Below, piece after piece: positions 24,489-34,226 of a stretch of 64,000 nt of DNA (the first letter of the stretch is position 1; each line of letters begins with the position of its first letter). The DNA comes from Streptomyces canus (lineage in GTDB: Bacteria; Actinomycetota; Actinomycetes; Streptomycetales; Streptomycetaceae). Position numbers and translations under genes: made by a program. The stretch covers positions 10,106,001-10,170,000 of the forward strand of contig NZ_JAUSWW010000001.1 in the NCBI RefSeq assembly GCF_030815415.1, written 5' to 3'. Below the pieces are notes generated by a model. That model searched no databases. It saw only the letters and a program-made list of their open reading frames with translations, and was not told the origin of the DNA.

Positions 24489-25658
24489 TCAGTTCCAGCC
24501 GTAGTCGGCGCTCTCGTCGCGGAAGATCGTGTGCTGGTGGACGCCGGGGTCCTCGTCCGCGGGCTGGTTGGAGAACTCGATCCAGGCGGACGGGCCGTCG
24601 AGGCGCACATACGTGTTGACGTCGTCGATGGTCGTCCCGCCGCTCCAGCCGATGTACGTCCTGTCGTACTGGGAGACGTACTTGGCGAGGAGCCGCGCGG
24701 CGGCCTTCTCGTCCAGGTCGTCTACCCAGGCGGCGAGCATCGCGGTGACCTTGGCCCGCTGCTTCTTGCTCAGGCTGCTGACGAGGATGCCCTCGGGCTC
24801 GGCGGGGAAGGGGCCGTCGTTGCCGGGGCCGAGCAGCAGGTCGTCGAAGCTGCCGTCGATCTCAGCGGCGGCCGACTGGCTCTCGGTCAGCGACTGGATG
24901 GCCGCCATGGTCGAGGACCGCTTGTCCTCCAGCGGCTGGTAGAACTTCTCCTCCCAGTCGAACTGCATCGGCTCGACGCCGGTCAGGGTGGGGGAGATGC
25001 TCACGTTCTTCCCGGCGTAGGTGATGTTGTACGCCGCGTGGTGGCCGCCGAACTGGACCATGAACTGGTTGTTCTTGCTGGGCTGTCCGAAGAAGGAGAT
25101 GTAGTAGTACTGCGAGCCGAAGTTGATGGCCCCGCCCCCGGCGCCTCCGCCGGGACCGCCAGTGGGGCCGCCACCGGGACCGCCACTGGGAGTGCCCGTG
25201 GGCGTGGGCCTGGGGGAGGCGGTGCCGCCGGAGTCCTCGGCCGCGGCCAGGTAGTCGTCCGCCTCCCGGATCTCGACGAGCTGCTCGTAGCCCTTCTTGC
25301 TGAGTGCGGCCTCCATGACCTTCAGCGCCGCGGCCTGCTGCTCGTCGGTGAGATCACCCATCATGAGGCCGTTGCGCTGGATGACGCCGTCCGGGAAGTT
25401 GGTCCAGCCGCTCTTCTTGACCTCGTCGCCGAAGTCGTACAGAGCCGCGTCCTTCTGCTCGTCGGACAGCGTCGCGAGGAACGCGTTGGCGGCGGCCACG
25501 ACCTGGGCGGTGTTCGCGCCTCCGGGGCCCTTGATGCTCGACACGTTCCGGCCCGTGGTCAGCGCCGCGGTGGAGGTCGACGACGTGGTTTCGGTGGCGG
25601 AACAACCGGTGACGCCCAGGCTGACACATATGGCCAGAGCTGTCATGGTGCGGCGCAT
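24489..25658 (-). CDS. DUF3500 domain lipoprotein
   Basis: 389 residues. The N-terminus MRRTMTALAICVSLGVTGC is a lipoprotein signal with the lipobox VTGC. DUF3500 follows (FLATLSDEQKDAALYDFGDE, NGLMMGDLTDEQQAAALKVM, YYISFFGQPSKNNQFMVQFGGHH, HTIFRDESADYGWN) and is split by a Gly/Pro-rich insert at about 155-185. The conserved histidines and the final DYGWN suggest a metal- or ligand-binding surface protein; its function is unknown. ATG 25658 has AGGAG six bases upstream. It heads an operon with hupE and is divergent from a two-component system that may control it. Confidence 0.8.
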   Translation of the reverse strand: MRRTMTALAICVSLGVTGCSATETTSSTSTAALTTGRNVSSIKGPGGANTAQVVAAANAFLATLSDEQKDAALYDFGDEVKKSGWTNFPDGVIQRNGLMMGDLTDEQQAAALKVMEAALSKKGYEQLVEIREADDYLAAAEDSGGTASPRPTPTGTPSGGPGGGPTGGPGGGAGGGAINFGSQYYYISFFGQPSKNNQFMVQFGGHHAAYNITYAGKNVSISPTLTGVEPMQFDWEEKFYQPLEDKRSSTMAAIQSLTESQSAAAEIDGSFDDLLLGPGNDGPFPAEPEGILVSSLSKKQRAKVTAMLAAWVDDLDEKAAARLLAKYVSQYDRTYIGWSGGTTIDDVNTYVRLDGPSAWIEFSNQPADEDPGVHQHTIFRDESADYGWN

Positions 25659-25793
25659 GGAAACTCCTGTGGGGCGGATGATCGGGAGTTCCCCATCGTG
25701 CGCGGCGTTCCTCAGACCTTGGCGGGAGGTTTTCGGGAGTCGGATGAGAATCAACAACGATTTCGTCGACAGTCCGTGCGTCATCATGAGCGC

Positions 25794-26513
25794 ATGCCTA
25801 ACCGTGTCCTCATAGCCGACGACGACCGTGCGATCCGTGAATCCCTGGAACGGGCACTGGAGTTGGAGGGGTACGACGTCGTCACCGCCGTCGACGGAGT
25901 GGAGGCGCTGACCCGGGCGCGCCGGGATTCCTTCAGCGCGCTCGTCGTGGACGTGATGATGCCTCACGTCGACGGCGTCGGGGTGTGCCGGGTGCTGCGC
26001 GCCGACGGTGACCGCACTCCGGTGCTGATGCTCACCGCGCGGGCCGGCACCCCGGACCGGATCGCCGGCCTGGACGCGGGCGCCGACGACTATTTACCCA
26101 AGCCGTTCGCGGTGCCCGAACTGCTGGCGAGGCTGCGGGCCCTGCTGCGCCGTGCCGGGCAGGCACCGGACACGACGGACACCACGGACGTCGCGGCAGC
26201 CGACAAGCCCGGGGCCGAGCTGCGGATCGCCTCCCTCAGGATCGATGCCCTTGCCCGGCAGGCGTGGTGGGGTGAGGTGGAACTGAGGCTGTCCAAGACC
26301 GAGTTCGACCTGCTGGAGCTGCTCGTGCGCAACGAGGGCATCGTGCTCGACCACGCCACCGTCTACGGGGAGATATGGGGCAGCGCTCTCGCGGTGGACG
26401 CCAAGAACCTGGCCGGGTACGTCGGTTATCTGCGGCGCAAGCTGGGGGGCGTCGGGGCGCCTCTGCTCATCCACACCGTGCGTGGCGTGGGTTACGCGGT
26501 GCGGCGGCCATGA
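25794..26513 (+). CDS. OmpR-family response regulator
   Basis: 239 residues. The receiver domain (1-120) has the acidic pair at D10-D11, phosphoacceptor D53 (LVVDVMMPHVDG), T81 and K103 (DYLPKPF). The winged-helix output domain (about 140-239) ends in LIHTVRGVGYAVR. It is a transcription factor activated by the adjacent kinase. The ATG at 25794 gives the conserved start RVLIADDDRA. The stop overlaps the kinase start (ATGA), so both proteins are co-translated. Confidence 0.93.
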   Translation: MPNRVLIADDDRAIRESLERALELEGYDVVTAVDGVEALTRARRDSFSALVVDVMMPHVDGVGVCRVLRADGDRTPVLMLTARAGTPDRIAGLDAGADDYLPKPFAVPELLARLRALLRRAGQAPDTTDTTDVAAADKPGAELRIASLRIDALARQAWWGEVELRLSKTEFDLLELLVRNEGIVLDHATVYGEIWGSALAVDAKNLAGYVGYLRRKLGGVGAPLLIHTVRGVGYAVRRP

Positions 26514-27961
26514 GGCTCAGGAGTCTGCGGGTGGGCTTCAATCCGAGTCTGTGCCTACGGTTCGCGCTCGCCTTCGCGGTCGTCGGCGCCGTGGTCGCCG
26601 CGGTTGTCGGCCGGCTCAGCTACTGTGCCGCCTCCGACCGCATCATGGCGGAGATCGACAGTACGCTCCGCTCGGCCACGGTGGTCGCGGCCGGCGATCA
26701 GGACGGGGCGCTGCCCAGCTCCGGGACGCCCGCGCAGACCCTGGACCTCTACCCCGGCCCCGACCAGCCAGGACCTGGCGACGAGGGCGTGCGGACCGTG
26801 ATCACGCGGGCAGTGGACCAGGACGGCAGCGCCACGCATCTGGGCGGCCCGACCGTGCGGTTGCCCGTGTCCGACACCACGCGAGCCCTCGCCGCCTCCG
26901 GTACCACCGGGCAGACGGACATCACCGAGGTGAAGGTCGGCATCCGCACGTTCCGTGTGCTGAGCACCGCGCTCGGGGACGATCGCGGGGCCTTGCAGGC
27001 GGCCGTCCACATCGACCAGACCCACCGTGTGCTGGGCGGCATGGCCCGGGAGATCGCCAGTGCAAGTCTCGCGGTCATGCTCGTGGCGGCGGGCGTGGGC
27101 TGGGCGCTCGCCCGGCGCATCACCCGGCGCCTGGAACGCCTGGCCCGGGTCGCCGAGAAGATCAGCGTCGACGGCCGGGCCGACGGCGCGATCCTGGCAG
27201 ACGGCCGCGACGAGGTCGGGCGGCTCTCGGCGTCGTTCAGCCGGATGCTTGACCGGCTGGCGGCCGCACGCGAGGCCCAGGACCGTCTGGTGCAGGACGC
27301 CGCGCACGAACTGCGTACCCCGCTGACCAGCCTGCGCACGAACGCCAGTGTGCTGCGCCGGGTCACCGAGCTCTCCCCGTACGCCCGTGACCGGCTCCTG
27401 GACGACGTCGAGGGCGAGACCGCCGAACTCGGCCAGCTGGTCGACGAACTCGTCGAGCTGGCCTTGGCTCGGGACCGGGAGGAGCCCGAGGAGCCGGTGG
27501 AGCTGTTCGCGCTCGCCCGGCGCGCGGCACAGCGCGTACATCGCCGCACCGGGCGTTTCGTCCTGCTCGACGTCGACGAATCCATTGTCAGAGGCCGCCG
27601 CCAAGGGCTCGAACGGGCGGTGGGCAACCTGCTGGAGAACGCCGCCAAGTTCGACGCCGACGGCGATGACCCCATCGAGGTGCATGTCCGGCAGGGCCGG
27701 ATCACCGTGCGCGATCACGGGCCGGGCATCGACGCCGCTGACGCCGAGCGCGTCTTCGACCGGTTCTACCGGGCCGACACCGCTCGGTCTCTGCCCGGTT
27801 CCGGGCTCGGCCTGGCCATCGTCCGCGATGTCGCCGAGGCCCACGGAGGCACTGTCTTCGCGCGGACCCGGCCGGGAGGGGGAGCGGAGGTGGGCTTCAC
27901 CCTGGAGCGGGCCCGGATCAGGGGGCCGCAAACGCCGGGCGCGAAGCTGCGCGGTACATGA
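26510..27961 (+). CDS. Sensor histidine kinase
   Basis: 483 residues. Two membrane helices (about 17-37 and 183-202) enclose an extracytoplasmic sensor domain of about 145 residues. HAMP follows (RRITRRLERLARVAEKI), then the dimerisation domain with H266 (AAHELRTPLTSLR). The ATPase has its N box (NLLENAAKF), DHGPGI and GSGLGLAIV. It signals to the preceding regulator. The DUF3500/HupE pair lies divergently 136 bases from the regulator start, so those envelope proteins are the likeliest local targets; this is inference. Confidence 0.92.
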   Translation: MRLRSLRVGFNPSLCLRFALAFAVVGAVVAAVVGRLSYCAASDRIMAEIDSTLRSATVVAAGDQDGALPSSGTPAQTLDLYPGPDQPGPGDEGVRTVITRAVDQDGSATHLGGPTVRLPVSDTTRALAASGTTGQTDITEVKVGIRTFRVLSTALGDDRGALQAAVHIDQTHRVLGGMAREIASASLAVMLVAAGVGWALARRITRRLERLARVAEKISVDGRADGAILADGRDEVGRLSASFSRMLDRLAAAREAQDRLVQDAAHELRTPLTSLRTNASVLRRVTELSPYARDRLLDDVEGETAELGQLVDELVELALARDREEPEEPVELFALARRAAQRVHRRTGRFVLLDVDESIVRGRRQGLERAVGNLLENAAKFDADGDDPIEVHVRQGRITVRDHGPGIDAADAERVFDRFYRADTARSLPGSGLGLAIVRDVAEAHGGTVFARTRPGGGAEVGFTLERARIRGPQTPGAKLRGT

Positions 27962-28059
27962 GGAGCCCAAGCAGCAAGGACTGCCGTGCCTCGAGCAGGG
28001 GACGACGAAACGAAACGAGCAGTCTCGTTACCCTCACCGTGGCAGAAGTCGACGGCTCC

Positions 28060-28235
28060 TGGATCTTGCCCGTCCCCCAGTGAAGGAGTTCCCGCGCGGC
28101 CGTGGCCCCGACGGCGGACGGTCCCGCCACGCGTAGTACCCGGACTAGGCGACATGCAGCACCTGGCATGCCAGCTGCACCGGCAGGTGCTCACGGGCCA
28201 TCACGCGGATGGCTTCGAACCGACTTTTTTTTGGG
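28060..28235 (-). pseudogene. IS3-family OrfB N-terminal remnant
   Basis: The minus strand reads RFEAIRVMAREHLPVQLACQVLHVA, then an in-frame TAG (28147-28145), then SGYYAWRDRPPS. This is the hallmark start of an IS3 OrfB transposase. Only about 50 codons remain. Confidence 0.75.
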
Positions 28236-28829
28236 GACGTCACCTCATCCAGAAGTCTGACGGGTCGAATCGCCTTCCAATCGCCCCCCGTTCGGTGGGT
28301 TGTTGCAGGTCAACAGCATGACGTCATCACGTCGGGGTTGCGTGAATGGCGGCAGAATCCGAGGGGCAGAGACGGTCGCCGGCAGGTTCTTGGTCTGCTG
28401 CTGGTACACGCGTGGCGGCTGCGTTGATCTGCGAAAACGAGAGTGCTGTCGGTGATTGCCGCCAACTTGGTCCGAGAATGGTCCGGATCTTGCGCCACGG
28501 AACACCTCCGCTCGCGCGGGATGCACAACTCCCCCTGCTCCCCAGTCACCTGTGCCTCCAGCCGACTCCCACGAGGAGAGAGCCATGCCCGAAGGGCCCG
28601 GCATCCCCGACACATCCGGCCGCTCCCGACCAGCCGGATCCTGACGTGGTCATCGATTCCTCGCCGAGCGCGGTGTCCTCCGCGCTTCGCCTATGGGCTG
28701 GTAACGCCCGGGCGCGCACGAGCAGGTTCTCGGCACGGAACAGGGACGCGAGCGGATCTGGGCCGTGGAGCACGCCGAGATGCTGAACATGTCGGAAGCC
28801 TGCCCCCGGCCAGGCCGCGCCCGTGCCTG
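28236..28829. other. Spacer downstream of recA
   Basis: About 590 bases. The only translatable candidate is a 19-codon plus-strand frame at 28585-28644 with GAGGAGAG upstream; it matches nothing I recognise. No recX is present. Confidence 0.35.
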
Positions 28830-29906
28830 TCAGGCGGCGTTTCCCGCCGAGGTCCGGGCGGCACCAGGGGCCGGGACGGTGCCCGTGTCCTCGGCGACTG
28901 CGGGCTTCGCCGGTGCCCCGATTCCGAGCTTCTCGAGGATCTTCTTCTCGATCTCGTTGGCGAGGTCGGGGTTGTCCTTGAGGAAGTTGCGGGCGTTCTC
29001 CTTGCCCTGGCCGAGCTGGTCGCCCTCGTAGGTGTACCAGGCGCCGGCCTTGCGGACGAAGCCGTGCTCCACGCCCATGTCGATCAGGCCGCCCTCGCGG
29101 CTGATGCCGTGCCCGTAGAGGATGTCGAACTCTGCCTGCTTGAAGGGCGGCGCGACCTTGTTCTTGACGACCTTGACGCGGGTGCGGTTGCCGACCGCGT
29201 CCGTGCCGTCCTTCAGCGTCTCGATGCGGCGGATGTCGAGTCGCACCGAGGCGTAGAACTTCAGTGCTCGGCCGCCGGTCGTGGTCTCCGGGGAGCCGAA
29301 CATCACGCCGATCTTCTCGCGGAGCTGGTTGATGAAGATCGCGGTGGTCTTGGACTGGTGCAGTGCGCCGGTGATCTTGCGGAGTGCCTGGCTCATCAGA
29401 CGGGCCTGCAGACCCATGTGGGAGTCGCCCATCTCGCCCTCGATCTCGGCGCGTGGCACCAGGGCCGCGACGGAGTCGATCACGATCAGGTCGATCGCGC
29501 CGGAGCGGATCAGGATGTCGACGATCTCCAGGGCCTGCTCGCCGTTGTCCGGCTGGGACAGGATGAGGTTGTCGGTGTCGACGCCGAGCTTCTTGGCGTA
29601 CTCGGGGTCGAGTGCGTGCTCGGCGTCGATGAAGGCCACCGAGCCGCCGGCTTTCTGTGCGTTCGCTACTGCGTGCAACGTCAGGGTCGTCTTGCCGGAG
29701 GACTCCGGCCCGTACACCTCCACCACGCGGCCGCGGGGCAGACCGCCCACGCCGAGCGCCACGTCCAGCGCGGTCGATCCTGTAGGGATCACCTCGATGG
29801 GCTCATTGGGCCGCTCGCCGAGGCGCATGACCGCGCCCCTGCCAAATTTCCGCTCGATCTGTGCGAGCGCGGTGTCCAGCGCCTTTTCGTGGTCGGTTCC
29901 TGCCAT
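28830..29906 (-). CDS. recA: Recombinase RecA
   Basis: A 358-residue RecA. Walker A is GPESSGKT at 66-73, Walker B lies in LIVIDSVAAL, and loops L1 (EIEGEMGDSHMGLQARLMSQALRK) and L2 (FINQLREKIGVMFGSPETTTGGRALKFYAS) are complete. It forms filaments on single-stranded DNA, drives strand exchange and triggers LexA self-cleavage. The tail after KKILEKLGIG is shorter and less lysine/alanine-rich than in typical Streptomyces RecA. No recX follows, and the gene sits among mobile-element relics. It may be a second recA rather than the housekeeping copy. Confidence 0.95.
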   Translation of the reverse strand: MAGTDHEKALDTALAQIERKFGRGAVMRLGERPNEPIEVIPTGSTALDVALGVGGLPRGRVVEVYGPESSGKTTLTLHAVANAQKAGGSVAFIDAEHALDPEYAKKLGVDTDNLILSQPDNGEQALEIVDILIRSGAIDLIVIDSVAALVPRAEIEGEMGDSHMGLQARLMSQALRKITGALHQSKTTAIFINQLREKIGVMFGSPETTTGGRALKFYASVRLDIRRIETLKDGTDAVGNRTRVKVVKNKVAPPFKQAEFDILYGHGISREGGLIDMGVEHGFVRKAGAWYTYEGDQLGQGKENARNFLKDNPDLANEIEKKILEKLGIGAPAKPAVAEDTGTVPAPGAARTSAGNAA

Positions 29907-30000
29907 GAGCTTTCACCCGGTCCGATTGTGTGGCACGCCGCACGTCGGAGAACGTGAGCGTCTACTGCCGACAACGGACGTCTCGGAGATCCCAGTAGGC

Positions 30001-30012
30001 GAACATCCGATC
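30001..30012 (-). promoter_or_regulatory. Possible LexA box upstream of recA
   Basis: GAACATCCGATC resembles the actinobacterial SOS box GAAC-N4-GTTC with one mismatch, about 95 bases upstream of the recA start. It is weak evidence without a matching promoter. Confidence 0.35.
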
Positions 30013-30074
30013 GATTTGCGTGTCCAGTGAAAGGTACCAAACAGAGGGGAGCGGGACGGGTCGCGCACCGGACC

Positions 30075-30430
30075 CCGTTGGCCAGGAGGGCAGGACCTTC
30101 CATATCCTGCTGGGCGATCAAGCGCTGAACACCCATCTCGGCGGGTCCGAGGTCATGCGAGGCCAGCTTCGCCGGCTGCTGGACGGGATGGATCTGCCGG
30201 CCTGTCTCTGGGGTTTATCCAGGCCCGTGCCCCTCGGAGTTTATCCTGGAGGCGGATTCTCGATCTTCGACGACCACAGGGTCGAGGTCGAGGGATACCG
30301 CGGGGCCGAGACGATCACCGACCAGGACCGGGTCGATCTGTTCCGCAAGGTGTTCGGGCTCCTCCACCCCTCTGCCGTCTACGGTCAGGCTGCCCGGGAC
30401 CTGGTCACGGCCGTGTTGGCGACGAGCTGA
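30075..30430 (+). pseudogene. DUF5753 regulator, C-terminal remnant
   Basis: The frame reads EGRTFHILLGDQALNTHLGGSEVMRGQLRRLLDGMDLP, then VPLGVYPGGGFSIFDDHRVEVEGYRGAETITDQDRVDLFRKVF. This is the ligand domain of the Streptomyces XRE-DUF5753 regulators. The helix-turn-helix half is missing and the middle (ACLWGLSRP) looks altered, so it is a fragment. Confidence 0.7.
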
Positions 30431-30579
30431 CAGCGCGAGGTCACGAATGGGTGAGGCTTTCGTGGTCCCACTGCTCCAGCAGCGTCTCCGCGGGCAGCGC
30501 GCTGCCGTCGGGGGCAAGGCGCTGGACCGGCATGTCGTGGGAGGCGCACGCGAGCAGTTGCTCAGCGAACCCTGCTTCA

Positions 30580-31105
30580 TTCTCGAAGCAGATGTAGCCC
30601 CCGCAGGCCGCCCGGGCTCTTTTACCTTGGCCCAGGTCACCTCCTTCCACGCAGTGACGGCCTGCTCGTCGCGTTCTGCGACCCTGCGTGCGGGGACCTG
30701 CGGACTGAAGCCGAGCCGGTGCATCAACCGGGTAGCTCCGGAGACGCTGTAGCAGACGTGGAACTTCCTGCCGATCAGCGTGGCCACCCTCGCCGCGGTC
30801 CACACCTGGTCCTCCACCCAGCCGTGGGCGGCCGGGCCCTCATCGAGGTACGCGGCCAGTTTCTCCAGACAGCGTGGGGACAGTCGGCAACGGGATCCGC
30901 TCGGCCCACGGGAGGCCAGAGCCCGCACGCCGCCGTCCCGCCACAACTGGTGCCACTGGTAAGCCGATTTCGGGCTCACTCGCAGGCGCCGTGCGACCTC
31001 CGGCGGCTTGATCTCCTGCTCGAACAACTCAGCCGCCTGCATCCGTACCGACTCCCGGCGCCGACGCCCCGCAGCGGTCAACCCGCCCCCATCGCCATAT
31101 TTCAC
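30580..31105 (-). pseudogene. IS630-family transposase, N-terminal fragment
   Basis: From GTG 31105 the frame encodes the IS630 DNA-binding half (YGDGGGLTAAGRRRRESVRMQAAELFEQEIKPPEVARRLRVSPKSAYQWHQLWRDGG, a helix-turn-helix, then the winged-helix ARVATLIGRKFHVCYSVSGATRLMHRLGFS). Near 30630 it changes frame into GYICFENEAG, the first catalytic region, and IS630 similarity then ends. What follows to 30441 (FAEQLLACASHDMPVQRLAPDGS) is another, unidentified coding fragment. Confidence 0.75.
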
Positions 31106-31200
31106 ACACCAGCGGGATACAGCCACCACTCCGAGTCCATCAGAAGCTTCGCCAAGGTTCACCCTGACGAGCCGAAGTCAGTAACCTCGATCTTTCGCGA

Positions 31201-31227
31201 GGGTCCGCCGACGGAGTCGGTGGACCC
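31201..31227. terminator. Terminator at the end of the beta-galactosidase operon
   Basis: GGGTCCGCCGAC (31201-31212) pairs with GTCGGTGGACCC (31216-31227) through 12 positions including one G-U, with a three-base loop. It lies about 50 bases past the GH42 stop. Confidence 0.75.
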
Positions 31228-31273
31228 TTTCGCATTCCGGAGCTGACGTCGGCGCCCACGACCTGTGCTCTGG

Positions 31274-33289
31274 TCAGTGTGGCTCTCGGATGACGGCGAC
31301 GCCTCCTGGTGGGATGCTGACGGTGCCGGAGATCGGCTTGCCGGTGAGGAGTTCGACGCCTTCGGCGGGCGCTTCGGCGCCGTTTCCGGTGTGGTCGATG
31401 AGGAAAAGGTAGTCGGCCTCTGTGCCGTGGCGCCTGACGACTTCGATCCCGGCGGGTGCCTCCTGCTCTGGCGTGACGTCGGCATCCTGGCGGATGCGGT
31501 CGAGCAGGGCGGCGACAGTGTTTTGGTCGGGGTGGGTGCCCAGATACCAGGCGGTGCCCTTGCCGTGCCGGTGGCGGGTGACGGCGGGGCGGCCGGCCAG
31601 TGGACCGTCGGCGTGGGAGGCGACGGCCTGTGCGCCGGTGAGCCGGATGCGTTCCGACCACAGGTCGGCCGTGGCGCCCGACGCCACGTCTCCGGTCAGG
31701 CCGGTCGTCTCGCCCGGCAGCAGAGGGAAGAGCTCGTCGGTGACCACGCCGAGGACATCACGGAATGCGCCGGGGTAGCCGCCCAGGTACACGTGGGCGT
31801 TCTCGTCGACCATGCCACTGTGGAAGCCGACGACCAGCGTGCCCCCGCGCTCGGTGAACCGGGCGAGGTTCGCCGCGGCTGCCTCCGCGACCAGGTACAG
31901 CGAGGGTGCCAGGACGAGTTTGTAGCGGTCGAGTCCGGGGTCGTCGGGGCGTACGAAGTCCACGGCGACCCCCGCCCGCCATAGGGGGGTGTACCAGTCC
32001 CGTACCAGGTCCTGGTAGCGAAGTTCGCCGCTGGGCTGGGACGGCAGTTCCAGTGCCCAGCGGGCGTTCCAGTCCCACACGATCGCCACCTGCGCCGTGC
32101 TGGTGGAATCCCGAACCTCGGCCAACGCCCTCAGATCTGCGCCCAGTTGGACGACGTCCCGCCAGATCTGGCTGTCGGTTCCGGCGTGCGGGAGCATCGC
32201 CGAGTGCCACTGCTCGGCGCCCGCCTTCGCCGCCCGCCACTGGAAGAACGCGATGCCGTCGGCACCGTGCGCCACGTGCGCGAGGGCGTTGCGGCGCATC
32301 TCTCCGGGCCGCTTGGCGCGGTTGACGGGCTGCCAGTTGACGGCGCCGGTCGAGTGTTCCATGAGGAACCACGGCCCGCCCGCGAGCGAGCGCATCAGGT
32401 CGCCGTGAAGGGCGATGTCGACCTCGGCCTCCGGGTCGTCGGACAGCAGGTAGTGGTCGTTGGAGAGGATGTCCAGCTCCGGTGCCCAGCGCCAGTAGTC
32501 GAGGGCGTCGATGGTGCGCAGGACCACGAAGTTGGTTGTCGCGGGGGTATCCGGAGCGGCCCGGCGCAGTACCTCGCGTTCGGCGGTGCACAGGGAGAGC
32601 AGTTCGTCGGAGCAGAAGCGGCGCCAGTCGAGCTGGTGGGTGGGGTTCGGGGGAGCGGCGGTGGTGCGGGGCGGCAGGATCTCGTCCCAGTCGTAGTACC
32701 ACTGGCTCCAGAACGTGGTGCCCCAGGCATGGTTGAGGGCGTCAAGGTCGTCGCCGTAGCGGGCGCGCAGCCAGGTGCGGAAGGCGGCGGCGCTGGTGTC
32801 GCAGTAGCAGGCGTCGTTGTGGCAGCCGTACTCGTTGTGGATGTGCCACATGGCGACGGCCGGATGGTCGGCGTAGCGTTCGGCGAGCGCCCCGTCGATC
32901 CGCAGCGCCGCTCGGCGGTAGGCGGGACTGCTCGGGCAGAACGTCTGGCGGCTGCCGTACGACAGTCTCCTGCCGTCCCGGTCCACCGGCAGTGCTTCCG
33001 GGTACTTGTGGAAGAACCAGACCGGCGGCGCTGCCGTCGGTGTCGCCAGGTCGGCGGCGATGCCGTTCTCGTGGAGCAGGTCGAGGATCTTGTCCATGCG
33101 GGTGAAGTCGTAGACCCCCTCGGCCGGTTCGAGCAGGGCCCAGGAGAAGATGCCGACGCTGATCATGGTCACCCCGGCCTCGCGCATCAGGCGCATGTCC
33201 TTGGCCCAGACCTCCTCGGGCCACTGCTCGGGGTTGTAGTCACACCCGTAGACGATTCCAGGGATGCGAAGACGGCGTGCGGTACTCAC
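31274..33289 (-). CDS. GH42 beta-galactosidase
   Basis: 671 residues, cytoplasmic (no signal peptide). The N-terminal TIM barrel has the acid/base E153 (HIHNEYG) and nucleophile E311 (WFLMEHSTG). Cysteines 118, 156, 161 and 163 match the zinc cluster of GH42 enzymes. A trimerisation domain at about 390-600 and a small C-terminal beta domain complete the family architecture. It hydrolyses terminal beta-galactosides, probably galacto-oligosaccharides brought in by the ABC transporter encoded immediately upstream. GTG 33289 starts 44 bases after the permease stop, so it is the last gene of that operon. Confidence 0.93.
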   Translation of the reverse strand: MSTARRLRIPGIVYGCDYNPEQWPEEVWAKDMRLMREAGVTMISVGIFSWALLEPAEGVYDFTRMDKILDLLHENGIAADLATPTAAPPVWFFHKYPEALPVDRDGRRLSYGSRQTFCPSSPAYRRAALRIDGALAERYADHPAVAMWHIHNEYGCHNDACYCDTSAAAFRTWLRARYGDDLDALNHAWGTTFWSQWYYDWDEILPPRTTAAPPNPTHQLDWRRFCSDELLSLCTAEREVLRRAAPDTPATTNFVVLRTIDALDYWRWAPELDILSNDHYLLSDDPEAEVDIALHGDLMRSLAGGPWFLMEHSTGAVNWQPVNRAKRPGEMRRNALAHVAHGADGIAFFQWRAAKAGAEQWHSAMLPHAGTDSQIWRDVVQLGADLRALAEVRDSTSTAQVAIVWDWNARWALELPSQPSGELRYQDLVRDWYTPLWRAGVAVDFVRPDDPGLDRYKLVLAPSLYLVAEAAAANLARFTERGGTLVVGFHSGMVDENAHVYLGGYPGAFRDVLGVVTDELFPLLPGETTGLTGDVASGATADLWSERIRLTGAQAVASHADGPLAGRPAVTRHRHGKGTAWYLGTHPDQNTVAALLDRIRQDADVTPEQEAPAGIEVVRRHGTEADYLFLIDHTGNGAEAPAEGVELLTGKPISGTVSIPPGGVAVIREPH

Positions 33290-33332
33290 TGGTGGTGCTC
33301 CGGGGGGTAGGGGAGGGGCAAGTGGGGTTGTG

Positions 33333-34226
33333 TCAGCCCTTGTTGGCGCCCAGCGTGAGGCCGCTGACGAACTGCCGCTGCAGCGCGAAGTACACGATCA
33401 GGGTGGGGATCGCGGTGAGCAGGGCGCCTGCGGCGACCAGGTTGGGGTCGGTGAAGTACTGGCCGGACAGGTTGTTGAGGGCTGAGGTGATCGGCATGTT
33501 GTCGCCGGTGGAGATCAGGACCAGTGCCCAGAAGAAGTCGTTGTAGATCCAGATGGACAGCAGCGTGGCCAGGGCGGCCATCGCGGGCTTGCACAGCGGC
33601 AGCACGATCTGCCAGTACAGGCGCCATACGGAGGCGCCGTCGACGAGGGCGGCCTCGGTCAGCTCGTGCGGGAGCGAGCGCATGTAGTTGGCGAGCACGA
33701 AGGCGCAGAAGCCGGACTGGAACGCCACGTGGATCAGGACCAGGCCGAGCGCGGAGTCGTACAGCTTGCCGCTCATGGTGATGCCGGGCAGGTCGATGAG
33801 CAGGTACATCCGATACAGCGGGGTGATGATGACCTGCTGCGGCAGCAGGTTGCCCGCGGTGAAGACCAGCAGCAGCGCGATGTTGAGCCGGAAGTCGAAG
33901 CGGCTGACATAGAAGGCGACCATCGAGGACAGCAGCAGGGTGACCAGTACGGCCGGGACCGCGATGAGCAGCGTGTTCCCGAAGTAGTGCAGCATGTCGG
34001 ACTGCTCGAACGCGTTGGTGAAGTTGTCCAGACTCAGTTTGTCGGGCCAGGACACGTAACCCTTCTCGCTGGTCTCGGAGTAGGGCCTCAGCGCTGAGAA
34101 GGCAGCCCACAGGAGAGGGGCCAGCCAGGCGAGGGCCGTCACTACCAGGAAGGTGTGCAGCACGACGCGGGCGGGACGGACGGGGGTGCGCTGCTTGGCG
34201 CCGAGCGCGACGGTGGGGGTGCTCAT
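33333..34226 (-). CDS. Carbohydrate ABC transporter permease (MalG type)
   Basis: 297 residues with six membrane segments. The EAA loop that contacts the ATPase is EAALVDGASVWRLYWQIVLPLCKP. Family CUT1, inner membrane. Its ATG overlaps the stop of the other permease by four bases. No ATP-binding subunit is in the operon; a shared MsiK-type ATPase encoded elsewhere is usual for Streptomyces CUT1 importers. Confidence 0.93.
   Translation of the reverse strand: MSTPTVALGAKQRTPVRPARVVLHTFLVVTALAWLAPLLWAAFSALRPYSETSEKGYVSWPDKLSLDNFTNAFEQSDMLHYFGNTLLIAVPAVLVTLLLSSMVAFYVSRFDFRLNIALLLVFTAGNLLPQQVIITPLYRMYLLIDLPGITMSGKLYDSALGLVLIHVAFQSGFCAFVLANYMRSLPHELTEAALVDGASVWRLYWQIVLPLCKPAMAALATLLSIWIYNDFFWALVLISTGDNMPITSALNNLSGQYFTDPNLVAAGALLTAIPTLIVYFALQRQFVSGLTLGANKG

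Noticed and set aside
25130..25240. Short repeats in the DUF3500 gene
   Set aside because: They encode a Gly/Pro-rich linker; variation in codons indicates low-complexity protein sequence, not a DNA repeat.
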